Under the pieces are notes generated by a model, which worked only from the letters and a program-made list of their open reading frames with translations, ran no database searches and had not been told where the DNA came from. From positions 1-33,383 of the forward strand of contig JARRJC010000033.1 of the NCBI GenBank assembly GCA_037379885.1: a stretch of DNA of 33,383 nucleotides, given 5' to 3'. The translations under genes were made by a program, and so were the position numbers. The first letter of the stretch is position 1; the number at the start of each line of letters is the position of its first letter. This document shows, piece after piece, positions 1 to 8,615 of the stretch. The DNA is from Limibacillus sp. Its GTDB lineage: Bacteria > Pseudomonadota > Alphaproteobacteria > Kiloniellales > CECT-8803.

Positions 1-7
1 CTCCTAA

Positions 8-84
<77 letters not shown>

Positions 85-91
85 AATAGAT

Positions 92-128
92 AAAGCCCCG
101 CCAACTGACCTGTTGGCGGGGCTTTTTT
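92..128 (+). terminator. rho-independent terminator after tRNA-fMet
   Basis: A perfect inverted repeat, GCCCCGCCAAC (95-105) and GTTGGCGGGGC (112-122), with a six-base loop is followed by six T residues (123-128). The upstream A residues (92-94) extend pairing with the first T residues. It ends the tRNA transcript. Confidence 0.95.
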
Positions 129-201
129 GCGTGTGGAAAAGACCCAAGAGTCACGTCCAGAACTCGAACTGACGGAGGTCATTCGTTTCGCCGTCAGGGG
201 G

Positions 202-1821
202 CTACGCCGAGTAGACGACCTTGCCGTTCATCAACAGCAGTGAAACGTCGGTGCTCAGAAGAGACTTGGGGCCTTCGGCGAAGAAGTCCCGGTCCAGCAC
301 AACGATGTCCGCGGCCTTGCCCGCTTTCAACATACCCGTGGTCTTCTCCAGGTGCGCCGACCAGGCTGGTTCCCGCGTGCCGTGGCAAATCGCGTCTTCC
401 ATCGGCAAGGCCCAGTCGGGCCGGTGCGGCTGGATCGTCTCGTCACTCGGGGAGCGGCGGGTCGAAGCGATGTACATGTTGGGCAGCGCCTCGTGGGGCG
501 CTGTCGGCGTGTCCGATCCAAAGGCCAGCGGCGCACCCGCCGTCAGGTAAAGCGGCCAGGCGAAACCGTTTGCGCCCCGCTCGGGTCCCAGCTTCTCCAG
601 CCAGTTCGCAAGATAGGCGGGATCGACATGAACCGGCTGCATCGAGGCTGTGATGCCCAACCTGCCGATCCGCTCGATCTGGTCATGGCGCGCGTATTCA
701 AGGTGCTCGATCCGATGGCGCCGCCCGGTGGTTCCATTGACCTCTGCGGCCTTCTCGATCGCGTCGATGGCGTCGTCGATCGTCGCATCGCCGATGGCGT
801 GAATGGCGACCTGCAAACCTTCCTTGTCGGCGGCCGCGACCATCGGGATCAGAGCGTCGAGCGGCCAGATCGGATCGCAGTTGGTGCCGTCGCTGTAGGG
901 CTGGCTCAGCGCCGCCGTGCAGCCGTCGATGGTTCCATCCCCAATGAACTTGATGCCGGTGACCCGCAGCATGTCTCCCTGATGCTGCTCGGCGAGTTCG
1001 GCGGCCCGCGCGACCTGCGCCAGTTCCTCGTCCAGGTTCCCGGTCCGCCACATGATCATGTGCCCGATGACGCGCGCCGTGAGCTTGCCCGCCGCCTGCA
1101 AGCGGGCCAGGGATTCAAGCACCTCCTCCTCCAGGCCCATCTCGACAATCGAGGTGATTCCTGCCCGGGCGAAAGCCTGGAGCGCCGCGCAGACCTGCTG
1201 GTCGAGCTCATCCGCCGACACCTTGTTGAGGAGGGGCCAGACCATGTTCGAGGTCACCGTTTCCTGCAGCCAGCCGGTCGCCTCGCCGGTTTCCGGATCC
1301 CGCACGATCTCGCCGCCGACAGGATCGGGAGTCTCCCTGGTGATGCCGAGTTCCTCGAGCGCTGCCGAGTTCACCCAAGTCGAGTGAAAATCAAACGCGT
1401 CCAGGTAGACCGGCCGGTCCGGCACGATATCGTCCAGCATCGTCTTGTCCGGGCGGCCATTTGGCACATCGCCATGAACCCAGGCGGTGCCGAGAACTCT
1501 GGGCGCATCGGGGTTCTCCTCTGCCCATTGGTGGACCCGGCGGCGGATCTCCTCAACGCTTCCCGCGCCGCGCAGCTGAGCCTTGCGCATCGCCGCACCG
1601 GTCATCGCCAGGTGAGCATGACCATCCACGAACCCCGGCAAGATCAGACCGCCGGACGCATCGATCCGTTCGCAATCCGCCCCAGCCGCCAAGGTCGCCC
1701 CATCTGAGTCGCCGACGTAGACGATCTTGTCGTCCTGCACCACGACCGCCTGCGCCCAGGGTTCTTCCGGGTCCGCCGTGAACACCCGCCCGCCTGCGAT
1801 CAGAACGCTCTTTCCCGGCAT
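202..1821 (-). CDS. YtcJ-type amidohydrolase (amidohydrolase family 3)
   Basis: The 539-residue length is typical of the YtcJ/amidohydrolase-3 group, metal-dependent hydrolases of amide or related C-N bonds with mostly unknown substrates. An N-terminal beta-sandwich segment (about 1-60) leads into the metal motif GFVDGHAHL, with H68 and H70. A segment GIKFIGDGTIDG (about residues 290-300) corresponds to the family strand near the active site. The motifs AIHAIGD, RIEHLE and FGSDTP carry the remaining metal and substrate residues. The C-terminal GKAADIVVLDRDFF motif is the returning sandwich strand. There is no signal peptide, so it is probably cytoplasmic. It stands alone on the minus strand, about 66 bases downstream of the sulfotransferase gene in the same orientation, so co-transcription is possible. 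Confidence 0.9.
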   Translation of the reverse strand: MPGKSVLIAGGRVFTADPEEPWAQAVVVQDDKIVYVGDSDGATLAAGADCERIDASGGLILPGFVDGHAHLAMTGAAMRKAQLRGAGSVEEIRRRVHQWAEENPDAPRVLGTAWVHGDVPNGRPDKTMLDDIVPDRPVYLDAFDFHSTWVNSAALEELGITRETPDPVGGEIVRDPETGEATGWLQETVTSNMVWPLLNKVSADELDQQVCAALQAFARAGITSIVEMGLEEEVLESLARLQAAGKLTARVIGHMIMWRTGNLDEELAQVARAAELAEQHQGDMLRVTGIKFIGDGTIDGCTAALSQPYSDGTNCDPIWPLDALIPMVAAADKEGLQVAIHAIGDATIDDAIDAIEKAAEVNGTTGRRHRIEHLEYARHDQIERIGRLGITASMQPVHVDPAYLANWLEKLGPERGANGFAWPLYLTAGAPLAFGSDTPTAPHEALPNMYIASTRRSPSDETIQPHRPDWALPMEDAICHGTREPAWSAHLEKTTGMLKAGKAADIVVLDRDFFAEGPKSLLSTDVSLLLMNGKVVYSA

Positions 1822-1887
1822 GACCGCCTCATCCCTTCAATTTCCCGCCCTTAACCGAAAGAGGCACCGCCGCAGCCCGCAGAAGGC

Positions 1888-2511
1888 TTACTTCACACCC
1901 GCGACGCGATCCCAGAACTCGCCCCGGTCGTTGGTTCGGGGAAAGGGCTCTGAGGGAACGGGCTTCTCCAGAAACTCACACAAAGGCGCCCAGCCATCCT
2001 TCACCTGAAAGACGAGCAACTGCCTTTCTGGAATCGCCGCCCTGACGGCCTCTTCGTGAGCGAGGAAGGCCTTCTTCAAGCCTTCGAGATCCAGACCTGA
2101 AGGAAAGCCCGTCTTCTCGATGACCTTGGCTGCCATGTCGAGCCAAGCCCGCATCTCCTCCGGGGCGTCTTGTTTCTTGCCGAGGAGCTTATAGATGGTC
2201 TCTGAGAAGCTTGCCGCCCACGTATCGGGACTTCGAAGGGTGAGAATGAACTTCGCCTCCGGATAGGCGGCGTGCAGCTCCCTGAAGAATCCCGCGGTCG
2301 GCCAATCCACCGCGCTCGAATAGCCCTGATAGATGGCGTCCCAATCCGCGCGCCCCTCGACAGCCGCCGACCACAGGGGCACCTGTGAGGGCAGGTTAAA
2401 CAGCACCTCTTCCATATGATGGCATGGTCCAAAGCCAAGCTGATTGAGAGCAAGCTTGAGTGAATAGGTGCCCGTGCGTCCGACGCCAGCACCTATGATC
2501 TTAACGGTCAT
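1888..2511 (-). CDS. sulfotransferase family protein (P-loop, Sulfotransfer_4-like)
   Basis: The start is set at the ATG at 2511 because the protein then begins MTVKIIGAGVGRTGTYSLK, the usual N-terminus of this family. The upstream in-frame extension looks non-coding. The 207-residue product has the 5'-phosphosulfate-binding-like loop GVGRTGTYSLK at residues 9-19, a second helix with CHHMEE, and the 3'-phosphate-type segment FILTLRSPDTWAASF. Family members of this length occur widely in proteobacteria and eukaryotes. Sulfuryl transfer from PAPS is the expected chemistry, but substrates are mostly unknown. No signal peptide is seen. It is divergent from the small zinc-ribbon gene, with about 70-100 bases between them. 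Confidence 0.85.
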   Translation of the reverse strand: MTVKIIGAGVGRTGTYSLKLALNQLGFGPCHHMEEVLFNLPSQVPLWSAAVEGRADWDAIYQGYSSAVDWPTAGFFRELHAAYPEAKFILTLRSPDTWAASFSETIYKLLGKKQDAPEEMRAWLDMAAKVIEKTGFPSGLDLEGLKKAFLAHEEAVRAAIPERQLLVFQVKDGWAPLCEFLEKPVPSEPFPRTNDRGEFWDRVAGVK

Positions 2512-2610
2512 ACAAGATCTTCCCTTAAGCCAGACAAGCGCTTTCGGCGCACCCGCGGTTAGAATAGGCTCATCTGTAGGTTGATGGGTATCCAAATCAG
2601 GCGGGCAGGG

Positions 2611-2793
2611 ATGGTGACGACATCGAAACCAGAACCGGTCCTGGAATCCGAGATCACTTGCCCCCTCTGCGGTCATGTCGAGCTGGAGACAATGCCCAGG
2701 GATGCTTGCCAGTGGTTCTATGACTGCAAAGGGTGTGGCGCGCTGCTCAAGCCCAAACCTGGGGACTGCTGCAATAATGAAGTACAACGATGA
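2611..2793 (+). CDS. small zinc-ribbon protein, shortened GDCCVxC-type
   Basis: This is a 60-residue product if it starts at ATG 2611, which has an AGG about nine bases upstream. ATG 2584 and TTG 2581 are alternatives giving up to 70 residues. The core has the pattern ITCPLCGH, ETMPRDACQWFY, CKGCGALLKPKPGDCC, which matches the small GDCCVxC-domain (seleno)protein family seen near mercury and redox genes. Two CxxC pairs suggest metal binding. In the family the GDCC is followed by V-(F/U)-C-S and a Cys-containing tail. Here it is followed by NNEVQR and two successive stops, so the functional CxC end is missing. It may be a decayed or diverged copy. Confidence 0.6.
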   Translation: MVTTSKPEPVLESEITCPLCGHVELETMPRDACQWFYDCKGCGALLKPKPGDCCNNEVQR

Positions 2794-2984
2794 TAGCTTC
2801 AGCGTCTTAGCGAACCAAATCTGATTCTAACGCTTGTCCGCATCCGCTCCCAGCAGTGCAGCCTGCGCGGTCCCGGATTTGCGACATGTCAAAGCGCCGG
2901 GCCGACCGTGCTCCTAGCCTTTGGCCCTATCATGGCGGCGGAGAGAAAAAGAGTGGCCCCTGCCTCATTCAAAGGCCTAGCGGT

Positions 2985-4211
2985 ATGAGCCTGCGCGAGC
3001 CGGCTGAAAAGCGGAGTCTGTCGCGCGTCCTCGGCCTGCTACTGCTGGTGCTCTATGGCGTTGGCGTGACAGTCGGCGCCGGTATCTTCGTCATGATCGG
3101 CACGGTCGTGGGGATTGCCGGCCCTCGGGCGCCGCTGGCTTTCTTGCTGGCCGCCGTGATCGCCGGAGTGACGGCCATCGTTTACGCCACCCTGTCCGCG
3201 GGATTCCCAAGAGCGGCCGGCGCTTCGCTCTATGTCAAAACAGCCTTCGGAAAGGGCGCCGGCCTCGCGATCGGCGTCGGCGTGGCGGTCACCGGGATCG
3301 TATCCAGCGCGACCATCGTGGTCGGCTTCACCGGCTATGTCGCCGAGCTCGCGCCCATCCCCGGGCCGGTGACGATCCTGGCGGCACTCGGCGCCATCGG
3401 GCTGCTCACCCAAAGGGGCGTGAAGGAAAGCGTCGGCGCGGCGGCGGTCATCACCGTCATCGAGGTCGGCGTGCTCGCTGTGCTCATCGTCGCCGGAGTG
3501 CCAGAGCTGCTGACGATTGAGCCATGGGTGGCCGCCTTTGGAACGAGCAGCGCGCTTCCGCTCGCCGCCGTGCTGACGGCGGCCGTGCTCGCCTTCTTCG
3601 CCTTCATCGGCTTTGAGGACATCGTCAATATGGCTGAGGAGACGGTCAATCCGGAGAGCGTCATGGGCAAGGCGATCTTCTGGACCCTGGCCATCACCAC
3701 GACGCTTTACGTCCTGCTGGCCTTGATCGCCGTCGCCTCTCCCGATCCGCAGGCGCTGGCGGGCAGCGCCGCTCCGCTGTCGGCCCTCTGGACGCAATTG
3801 ACGGGCTGGTCGAGCACCTGGCTATCGAGTCTGGCGCTCATTGCGGTAATAAACGGGGTCATTGTCCAGGTGATCATGGCGAGCCGTCTGCTCTATGGCA
3901 TGGCGCGCGAAAAGATGCTGCCCTCCGTCCTCGCCCGCATCGGCAAGAGGCACACCCCGGTCGTGGCGATCTGGGTCGTCACCGGGATCATCGCGGGCTT
4001 GGCGCTGGCCTTTCCCCTCGCGTCGTTGGCGCGCGCCACGACCACGGTCACCTTGATCGTGTTCGCCTCAGTGAACCTCTCACTCGTGGTTCTCGGCGCG
4101 CGTGAGCGGGCGGGTCCGCTGTACCGCCGCCGTTGGATCGGGCTGCTGGGGCTCTTGCTGACCGGCGGTCTGGCGCTTCGTGAGATACTGGTCCATCTTG
4201 GGGGCATTTGA
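2985..4211 (+). CDS. APC-superfamily amino acid permease
   Basis: An in-frame extension begins at 2856, but the ATG at 2985 fits better because the protein then starts with a short hydrophilic stretch before TM1. The 408 residues form about 11-12 hydrophobic helices. TM1 holds the substrate-binding signature GVGVTVGAGIFVMIG (about 25-38), and a following segment has FPRAAGASLYVKTAFG. FFAFIGFEDIVNMAEE (about residues 205-220) is the TM6 unwound region of LeuT-fold APC transporters. These show an inner-membrane importer or exchanger of amino acids or polyamines; the substrate cannot be read. It lies upstream of the MBL-fold gene with 67 bases between, so the two may be co-transcribed. Confidence 0.87.
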   Translation: MSLREPAEKRSLSRVLGLLLLVLYGVGVTVGAGIFVMIGTVVGIAGPRAPLAFLLAAVIAGVTAIVYATLSAGFPRAAGASLYVKTAFGKGAGLAIGVGVAVTGIVSSATIVVGFTGYVAELAPIPGPVTILAALGAIGLLTQRGVKESVGAAAVITVIEVGVLAVLIVAGVPELLTIEPWVAAFGTSSALPLAAVLTAAVLAFFAFIGFEDIVNMAEETVNPESVMGKAIFWTLAITTTLYVLLALIAVASPDPQALAGSAAPLSALWTQLTGWSSTWLSSLALIAVINGVIVQVIMASRLLYGMAREKMLPSVLARIGKRHTPVVAIWVVTGIIAGLALAFPLASLARATTTVTLIVFASVNLSLVVLGARERAGPLYRRRWIGLLGLLLTGGLALREILVHLGGI

Positions 4212-4278
4212 AGCCCTGGAATCTGCGGCGCGGGTGAGGGGCTTTGATTCACCAAGGTAACGTGGGAGTGCGGTAAGC

Positions 4279-5640
4279 ATGGTTCGTCTAAGCTTCCTTG
4301 GGGCGGCAGGCACCGTCACCGGCTCGAAGTATCTGCTGGAGGCTGCGGGGCGGCGACTGCTGATCGATTGCGGCCTCTTTCAAGGATACAAGAACCTCCG
4401 CCTCAAGAACTGGCGGCCGCTGCCGGTGGACCCAGCCGAGATCGATGCGGTGGTTCTCACGCATGCGCATATCGACCACAGCGGATATCTGCCGCTTTTG
4501 ATTCGGAATGGCTTTTCGGGTCCCGTCTATAGCAGCGAGGGCACCCGCGATCTCTGCGAGATCCTGCTGCCCGACAGCGGATACCTTCAAGAGAAGGACG
4601 CGGAGTTCGCGAACCGCCATGGATTCAGCAAGCACCGCCCGGCTCTGCCGCTCTATGACGAAGCAGACGGCCGCGCCGCGCTAGAGAGCTTCACCCCCAT
4701 CCCCTTCGATAAAGAGTGGGAGCCGCTGCCCGGCATCACCGTCGTGCTAAGGCGGGCGGGCCATATCCTGGGGGCCGCTTGCCTGGAGATGCAGCTCGAC
4801 GGTCACCGTTTGGTGTTCTCGGGCGATCTGGGGCGGCCGAACGACCCGGTGATGCTGGCTCCTTGGCGGCCGTCCGGGGCGGATTACTTGGTTGTCGAGT
4901 CCACCTACGGCGACCGCCGGCACGACCCCGAGGACCCGGAAACGCTGCTGGCCACGGTCATCAAGGAAACTGCCGAAAGGGGAGGCAGCGTCTTGATACC
5001 GGCTTTTGCGGTCGGGCGCAGCCAGCTGATGCTCTTCCATCTCTGGAGGCTCTTGCGCGGGGGCGCCATACCCAACCTCCCCATCTATTTGGACAGCCCG
5101 ATGGCGATCAACGCCAGTGAGATCTTTCGCCGTCACGCCGACAGCCATCGCTTGAGCGAAGCTGAAGCCAAGGCCGTTTGCGATGTCGCGACCTATGTCC
5201 GGGAGGTTGAGGAGTCCAAAGCTCTCGGAAATCTGCGTGTGCCGGCCATCATCATTTCAGCAAGCGGAATGGCAACGGGCGGGCGGGTGCTCCATCACCT
5301 GAAGAGACTCGCCCCGGACCCCAGGAACGCCATCCTATTCACCGGCTTCCAGGCCGCGGGAACCCGCGGAGCGGCCATGCTGGCTGGGGCCGAGAGCATC
5401 AAGATTCACGGCGGCCACTATCCCGTGCGCGCCAAGGTTTCTTGCCTGGATATGCTTTCAGCCCATGCCGATGCGGACGAAATCCTGTCCTGGCTGAAGG
5501 CGATGGAACGCCCGCCCAGGACGACCTTCATCACCCACGGCGAACCGGAGGCGGCCGAAGCTCTGAGGCTCCGGATCGAAGAAGAACTCGGTTGGGACTG
5601 CGTGGTCCCAGAGTACCGGGATTCCCTGAAACTCGAATGA
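4279..5640 (+). CDS. MBL-fold beta-CASP RNase-like hydrolase (CPSF73/Ysh1 type)
   Basis: This 453-residue protein has the metallo-beta-lactamase motif HAHIDHSG, with H62, H64, D66 and H67 binding two zinc ions, and the downstream HILGAACLEM and SGDLGRPNDP metal motifs. A beta-CASP insert includes ESTYGDRRH, LIPAFAVGRSQ, DSPMA and ISASGMATGGRVLHHL. It ends in an RMMBL-type segment (SAHADADEI, FITHGEP). This order is typical of bacterial and archaeal CPSF73-like proteins that cut or trim RNA. In bacteria the true substrate is usually unknown. GGGAG lies about 12 bases before the ATG. It converges with the acyl-CoA synthetase gene across a 28-base gap in which no clear terminator is seen. Confidence 0.9.
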   Translation: MVRLSFLGAAGTVTGSKYLLEAAGRRLLIDCGLFQGYKNLRLKNWRPLPVDPAEIDAVVLTHAHIDHSGYLPLLIRNGFSGPVYSSEGTRDLCEILLPDSGYLQEKDAEFANRHGFSKHRPALPLYDEADGRAALESFTPIPFDKEWEPLPGITVVLRRAGHILGAACLEMQLDGHRLVFSGDLGRPNDPVMLAPWRPSGADYLVVESTYGDRRHDPEDPETLLATVIKETAERGGSVLIPAFAVGRSQLMLFHLWRLLRGGAIPNLPIYLDSPMAINASEIFRRHADSHRLSEAEAKAVCDVATYVREVEESKALGNLRVPAIIISASGMATGGRVLHHLKRLAPDPRNAILFTGFQAAGTRGAAMLAGAESIKIHGGHYPVRAKVSCLDMLSAHADADEILSWLKAMERPPRTTFITHGEPEAAEALRLRIEEELGWDCVVPEYRDSLKLE

Positions 5641-5668
5641 AAAGGCGTCCTGGCGCTGCCTCGGGCCC

Positions 5669-7318
5669 TCAGACAGCCTTGGCGTGAGTCGCCGCGAGGT
5701 CCGAGGCGCGCTGCCGCAGGATGAACTTCTGTATCTTTCCCGTCGGTGTCCGGGGAACCTCGTCGAAGACGAACCTGGAGGGAACCTTGTAGGACGCGAG
5801 ATGCTTGCGGCACCAGTCGCGCAGCTCCTCCGCGCTGACCTCGGCGTTCGACGCCAACTGCACGAAGGCGCAAGGCGTCTCGCCCCATTTATCGTGGGCC
5901 ATCGCGACCACGGCGGCGACGGCGACCGCTGGGTGGCGGTAGAGCGCCTCCTCGACCTCGATGGAGGAGATGTTCTCGCCGCCGGACACGATGATGTCCT
6001 TCGACCGGTCCTTCAGTTCGATATAGCCGTCGGGGTGGGTCACGCCGAGGTCGCCGGAATGGAACCATCCGCCCGCGAAGACCTTCCGGGTCGCGCCCGG
6101 ATTCCGGAAGTAGCCCTTCATCACGACATTGCCGCGGAACATGACCTCCCCCAAGGCGACGCCGTCATGGGGTGTCGGCATCATGGTCTCCGGGTCCATG
6201 ACCTCGAGGCCTTCCAAGGGCAGGTAGCGCACGCCTTGACGGGCCTTCAGGGTGGCTTGTTCGCCAGCGGGCAGATCGGACCAGGCGCTGTGCCAGTCGT
6301 TCACGACGGCCGGGCCGTAGGTCTCGGTCAGGCCGTAGAGGTGGGTCACGTCGAAACCGGCGGCTTGCATGTTCGCCAGAAGGCTGGCCGGCGGCGGCGC
6401 CGCGGCGGTGAAGAACTGGACCCGGCGGTCGAGGTCGCGTTTCTCGCCCTCCGGCGCGCCGATCATCAGGGACATCACGATGGGAGCGCCACAGAGGTGC
6501 GTGACCCCATGATCGGCCAAGCTGTTCCAGATGGCGTCGGCGCGGACCTGGCGAAGGCAGACATGGGTCCCGATGATGGCCGACAAGGTCCAGGGAAAGC
6601 ACCAGCCGTTGCAGTGGAACATCGGCAACGTCCAGAGGTAGACGGCGTGCTTGGCCATCGAGGTCGTCAGGGCGTTGCCTTGGGCTAGCAGGTAGGCGCC
6701 GCGATGGTGGGAGACCACGCCCTTGGGGTCGCCGGTCGTGCCGGAGGTGTAGTTGATCGAAATAGCGTCCCACTCGTCTTCGGGCATCAGCCAGTCGTAG
6801 GCGCTGTCGCCTTCGGTCAGGAAGGCTTCGTAGTCTTGGACATCCTCGGCGCCGTTCGCGCCGCTGTATTCCGGATCGTCGTACTGCACCACGAAGGGCT
6901 GCACCTGCGTCATGGCGAGGGCCTGCTGCAAGAGCGGCATGAACTCGCGGTCCGTGAAGATGATCTTCGAGCCGGCGTGATCCAGTTGGAAGGCGACGGT
7001 GGCGGCATCCAGCCGGGTGTTGATCGAATGCAGCACGGCGCCGCACATGGGTACGCCGTAGTGACACTCCAGCATCGCCGGCGTGTTGGCCAGGAGCGCC
7101 GAGACCGTGTCGCCGCGCCCGATCTCGCGGCGGGACAGCGCCGAGGCCAACTGGCGCGAGCGCGCATAGAACTCCGCGTAGCTGCGGCGCAAGGCCCCGT
7201 GGATGATCGCCGTGTGGTCCGGGTGCACGCTCGCGGCACGCTCCAGGAAGGTGAGCGGCGTCAGCGGCTGGTAGTTCGCCGGATTGCGGTCCAGATCGGT
7301 GTTGTAGGGATTGCTCAT
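5669..7318 (-). CDS. AMP-forming acyl-CoA synthetase
   Basis: This 549-residue member of the ANL superfamily activates a carboxylic acid as an acyl-adenylate and then as a CoA thioester. The P-loop YTSGTTGDPKG is at residues 190-200, followed by GLTETYG, the FHSGDLG hinge region and the C-terminal PTGKIQK with the catalytic lysine. The N-terminus resembles the medium/short-chain group in which many 3-methylmercaptopropionyl-CoA (DmdB-like) ligase annotations fall, but substrate cannot be assigned from sequence. It is the last gene of a four-gene unit. Six bases separate it from the crotonase-fold gene, which argues for co-translation. In a DMSP-type pathway it would activate the acid left after demethylation (inference). 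Confidence 0.92.
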   Translation of the reverse strand: MSNPYNTDLDRNPANYQPLTPLTFLERAASVHPDHTAIIHGALRRSYAEFYARSRQLASALSRREIGRGDTVSALLANTPAMLECHYGVPMCGAVLHSINTRLDAATVAFQLDHAGSKIIFTDREFMPLLQQALAMTQVQPFVVQYDDPEYSGANGAEDVQDYEAFLTEGDSAYDWLMPEDEWDAISINYTSGTTGDPKGVVSHHRGAYLLAQGNALTTSMAKHAVYLWTLPMFHCNGWCFPWTLSAIIGTHVCLRQVRADAIWNSLADHGVTHLCGAPIVMSLMIGAPEGEKRDLDRRVQFFTAAAPPPASLLANMQAAGFDVTHLYGLTETYGPAVVNDWHSAWSDLPAGEQATLKARQGVRYLPLEGLEVMDPETMMPTPHDGVALGEVMFRGNVVMKGYFRNPGATRKVFAGGWFHSGDLGVTHPDGYIELKDRSKDIIVSGGENISSIEVEEALYRHPAVAVAAVVAMAHDKWGETPCAFVQLASNAEVSAEELRDWCRKHLASYKVPSRFVFDEVPRTPTGKIQKFILRQRASDLAATHAKAV

Positions 7319-7324
7319 GATGTC

Positions 7325-8131
7325 CTACTTGTCCTGCCAGGCGGGCTGGCGCTTCTCGATGAAGGCGCCGATCCCTTCCTGGGCATCCTGGATCATCATG
7401 TTCTCGACCATGACGTTGGAGGCGTAGCTGTAAGCCTGCGCCAGGCCCATCTCGCGCTGCTCGTAGAAGGCCCGCTTTCCGATGGAGAGGGTGCGGCTGG
7501 ACTTGGCGGCGATCTTGTCGGCGAAGTCCATGGAGGCCGCGCGGAGGCGGTCGGCGGAGACGACCCGGTTGACCAGACCCATCTCGGCGGCGCGGGCGGC
7601 GGAGATCATATCGCCGGTCAGGAGCATCTCCATGGCGTGCTTGGCCGAGACGTTTCGGGACAGGGCGACCATCGGGGTGGAGCAGAACAGGCCGATATGG
7701 ACGCCCGGCGTGCTGAACTTGGCCTCTTCGGCCGCAACGGCGAGATCGCAGCTCGCGACGAGCTGGGCGCCCGCCGCCGTTGCGATGCCCGACACCTCGG
7801 CGATCACCGGCTTGGGGCAAGCGACGATGGCCTGCATGACGCCCGAGCACATCCCCATGATCTTCGTGAAGTAGGCTTTCCCGCCATCTGGCGAGGCACG
7901 TCCGGCGGTCAGTTCCTTCAGGTCGTGACCGGCGCAAAAGGCCGGGCCGTTCGCCGCCAGGATGACCGCCCGCGTCGCGGGGTCGGAACCGGCGGCGGTC
8001 ACGGCATCGCCCAGGACCTTCAACATGGCCTCGGAGAGCGCATTGCGCCGCCCGACGTCGTTCAGGGTGAGGCAGAGAATTCCCGTTCCCACCTGCTCGC
8101 GAAGGAGAATGCTGTCCGAGGGCTCCGTCAT
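7325..8131 (-). CDS. ECHDC3-type crotonase-fold protein without catalytic glutamates
   Basis: This 268-residue crotonase-fold protein has the CoA/oxyanion motifs GPAFCAGHDLKEL and GIATAAGAQLVASCDLAVA, and the ECHDC3-group ending EGIGAFIEKRQPAW. In classical enoyl-CoA hydratases two glutamates add water to the double bond. The first falls in GGGxE and is here Q123. The second falls in the FxxPE motif and is here G143 (FSTPGVHIG). Both substitutions match what I recall of human ECHDC3, so this is likely a subgroup property rather than decay. Hydratase activity is therefore doubtful; another CoA-thioester reaction or a binding role is possible. It lies 19 bases downstream of osmC-like and 6 bases upstream of the acyl-CoA synthetase. 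Confidence 0.88.
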   Translation of the reverse strand: MTEPSDSILLREQVGTGILCLTLNDVGRRNALSEAMLKVLGDAVTAAGSDPATRAVILAANGPAFCAGHDLKELTAGRASPDGGKAYFTKIMGMCSGVMQAIVACPKPVIAEVSGIATAAGAQLVASCDLAVAAEEAKFSTPGVHIGLFCSTPMVALSRNVSAKHAMEMLLTGDMISAARAAEMGLVNRVVSADRLRAASMDFADKIAAKSSRTLSIGKRAFYEQREMGLAQAYSYASNVMVENMMIQDAQEGIGAFIEKRQPAWQDK

Positions 8132-8150
8132 CTGTTCGCTCTTCTCTCCG

Positions 8151-8600
8151 TCAGGCGATGTTGTTTTCGACGTAGTCGGCCAAGGAGTTGGCCACGAAGC
8201 AGTAGCGGTGGGCGCGATGCTGCATCTCCTCGAGCTTCGAGGACTCGACGGAAAAGCCGCTGTCGAAACGGACGACCGGGTGCAGGTCGACCCGCATCAC
8301 GGCCATCTTGCCCTGTGGGTTCTTGCCCAGGTGGGCGACGGCGTGGTCGCTGTAGCTTGCGACCGGCCAACCGGCCTTCGCGGCAAACGCCAGAAAGGTC
8401 ATCATGTGGCAGCTGGAAAGCGATGCCGCGAGGGCCTGCTCGGGGTTCGTGCTGGCGGCATCGCCTCCCCAGTCCGGCGCGGCGTCGACGTCCAGTTCCG
8501 ACGATTCGTTGTAGCGTACGCGGTGCGCGTTGGAGTACGCACCGGCGCGCAACTCAGGGGTCGTGCGGTACCAGTCCAGATTGATCGACAGTTCGGACAT
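8151..8600 (-). CDS. OsmC family protein (thiol peroxidase-like)
   Basis: The 149-residue product has the OsmC/Ohr two-cysteine pattern. C64 is in LSSCHMMTF and C134 in HRYCFVANS, with the conserved NPEQ glutamate (E54) and an arginine-rich N-terminal strand. The family reduces organic or lipid hydroperoxides through the cysteine pair. This sequence is closer to the generic OsmC-type group than to Ohr, so the physiological substrate is open. It sits between the DmdA-like gene (15 bases upstream) and the crotonase-fold gene (19 bases downstream), all on the same strand. That implies a role linked to the pathway, for example handling reactive sulfur or aldehyde by-products (inference). Confidence 0.88.
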   Translation of the reverse strand: MSELSINLDWYRTTPELRAGAYSNAHRVRYNESSELDVDAAPDWGGDAASTNPEQALAASLSSCHMMTFLAFAAKAGWPVASYSDHAVAHLGKNPQGKMAVMRVDLHPVVRFDSGFSVESSKLEEMQHRAHRYCFVANSLADYVENNIA

Positions 8601-8615
8601 GACGAGGCTTCTCCG

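Noticed and set aside
2611-2793. Possible selenoprotein with TGA read-through
   Set aside because: The in-frame TGA is seven codons after GDCC and is followed at once by TAG, so decoding it as selenocysteine would not restore the GDCCVUC motif. No SECIS-like hairpin was seen right after it.
6165-7937. 590-codon minus-strand frame overlapping the acyl-CoA synthetase and crotonase genes
   Set aside because: It is an alternative-frame artefact with arginine-rich composition and no RBS, inside two well-supported genes.
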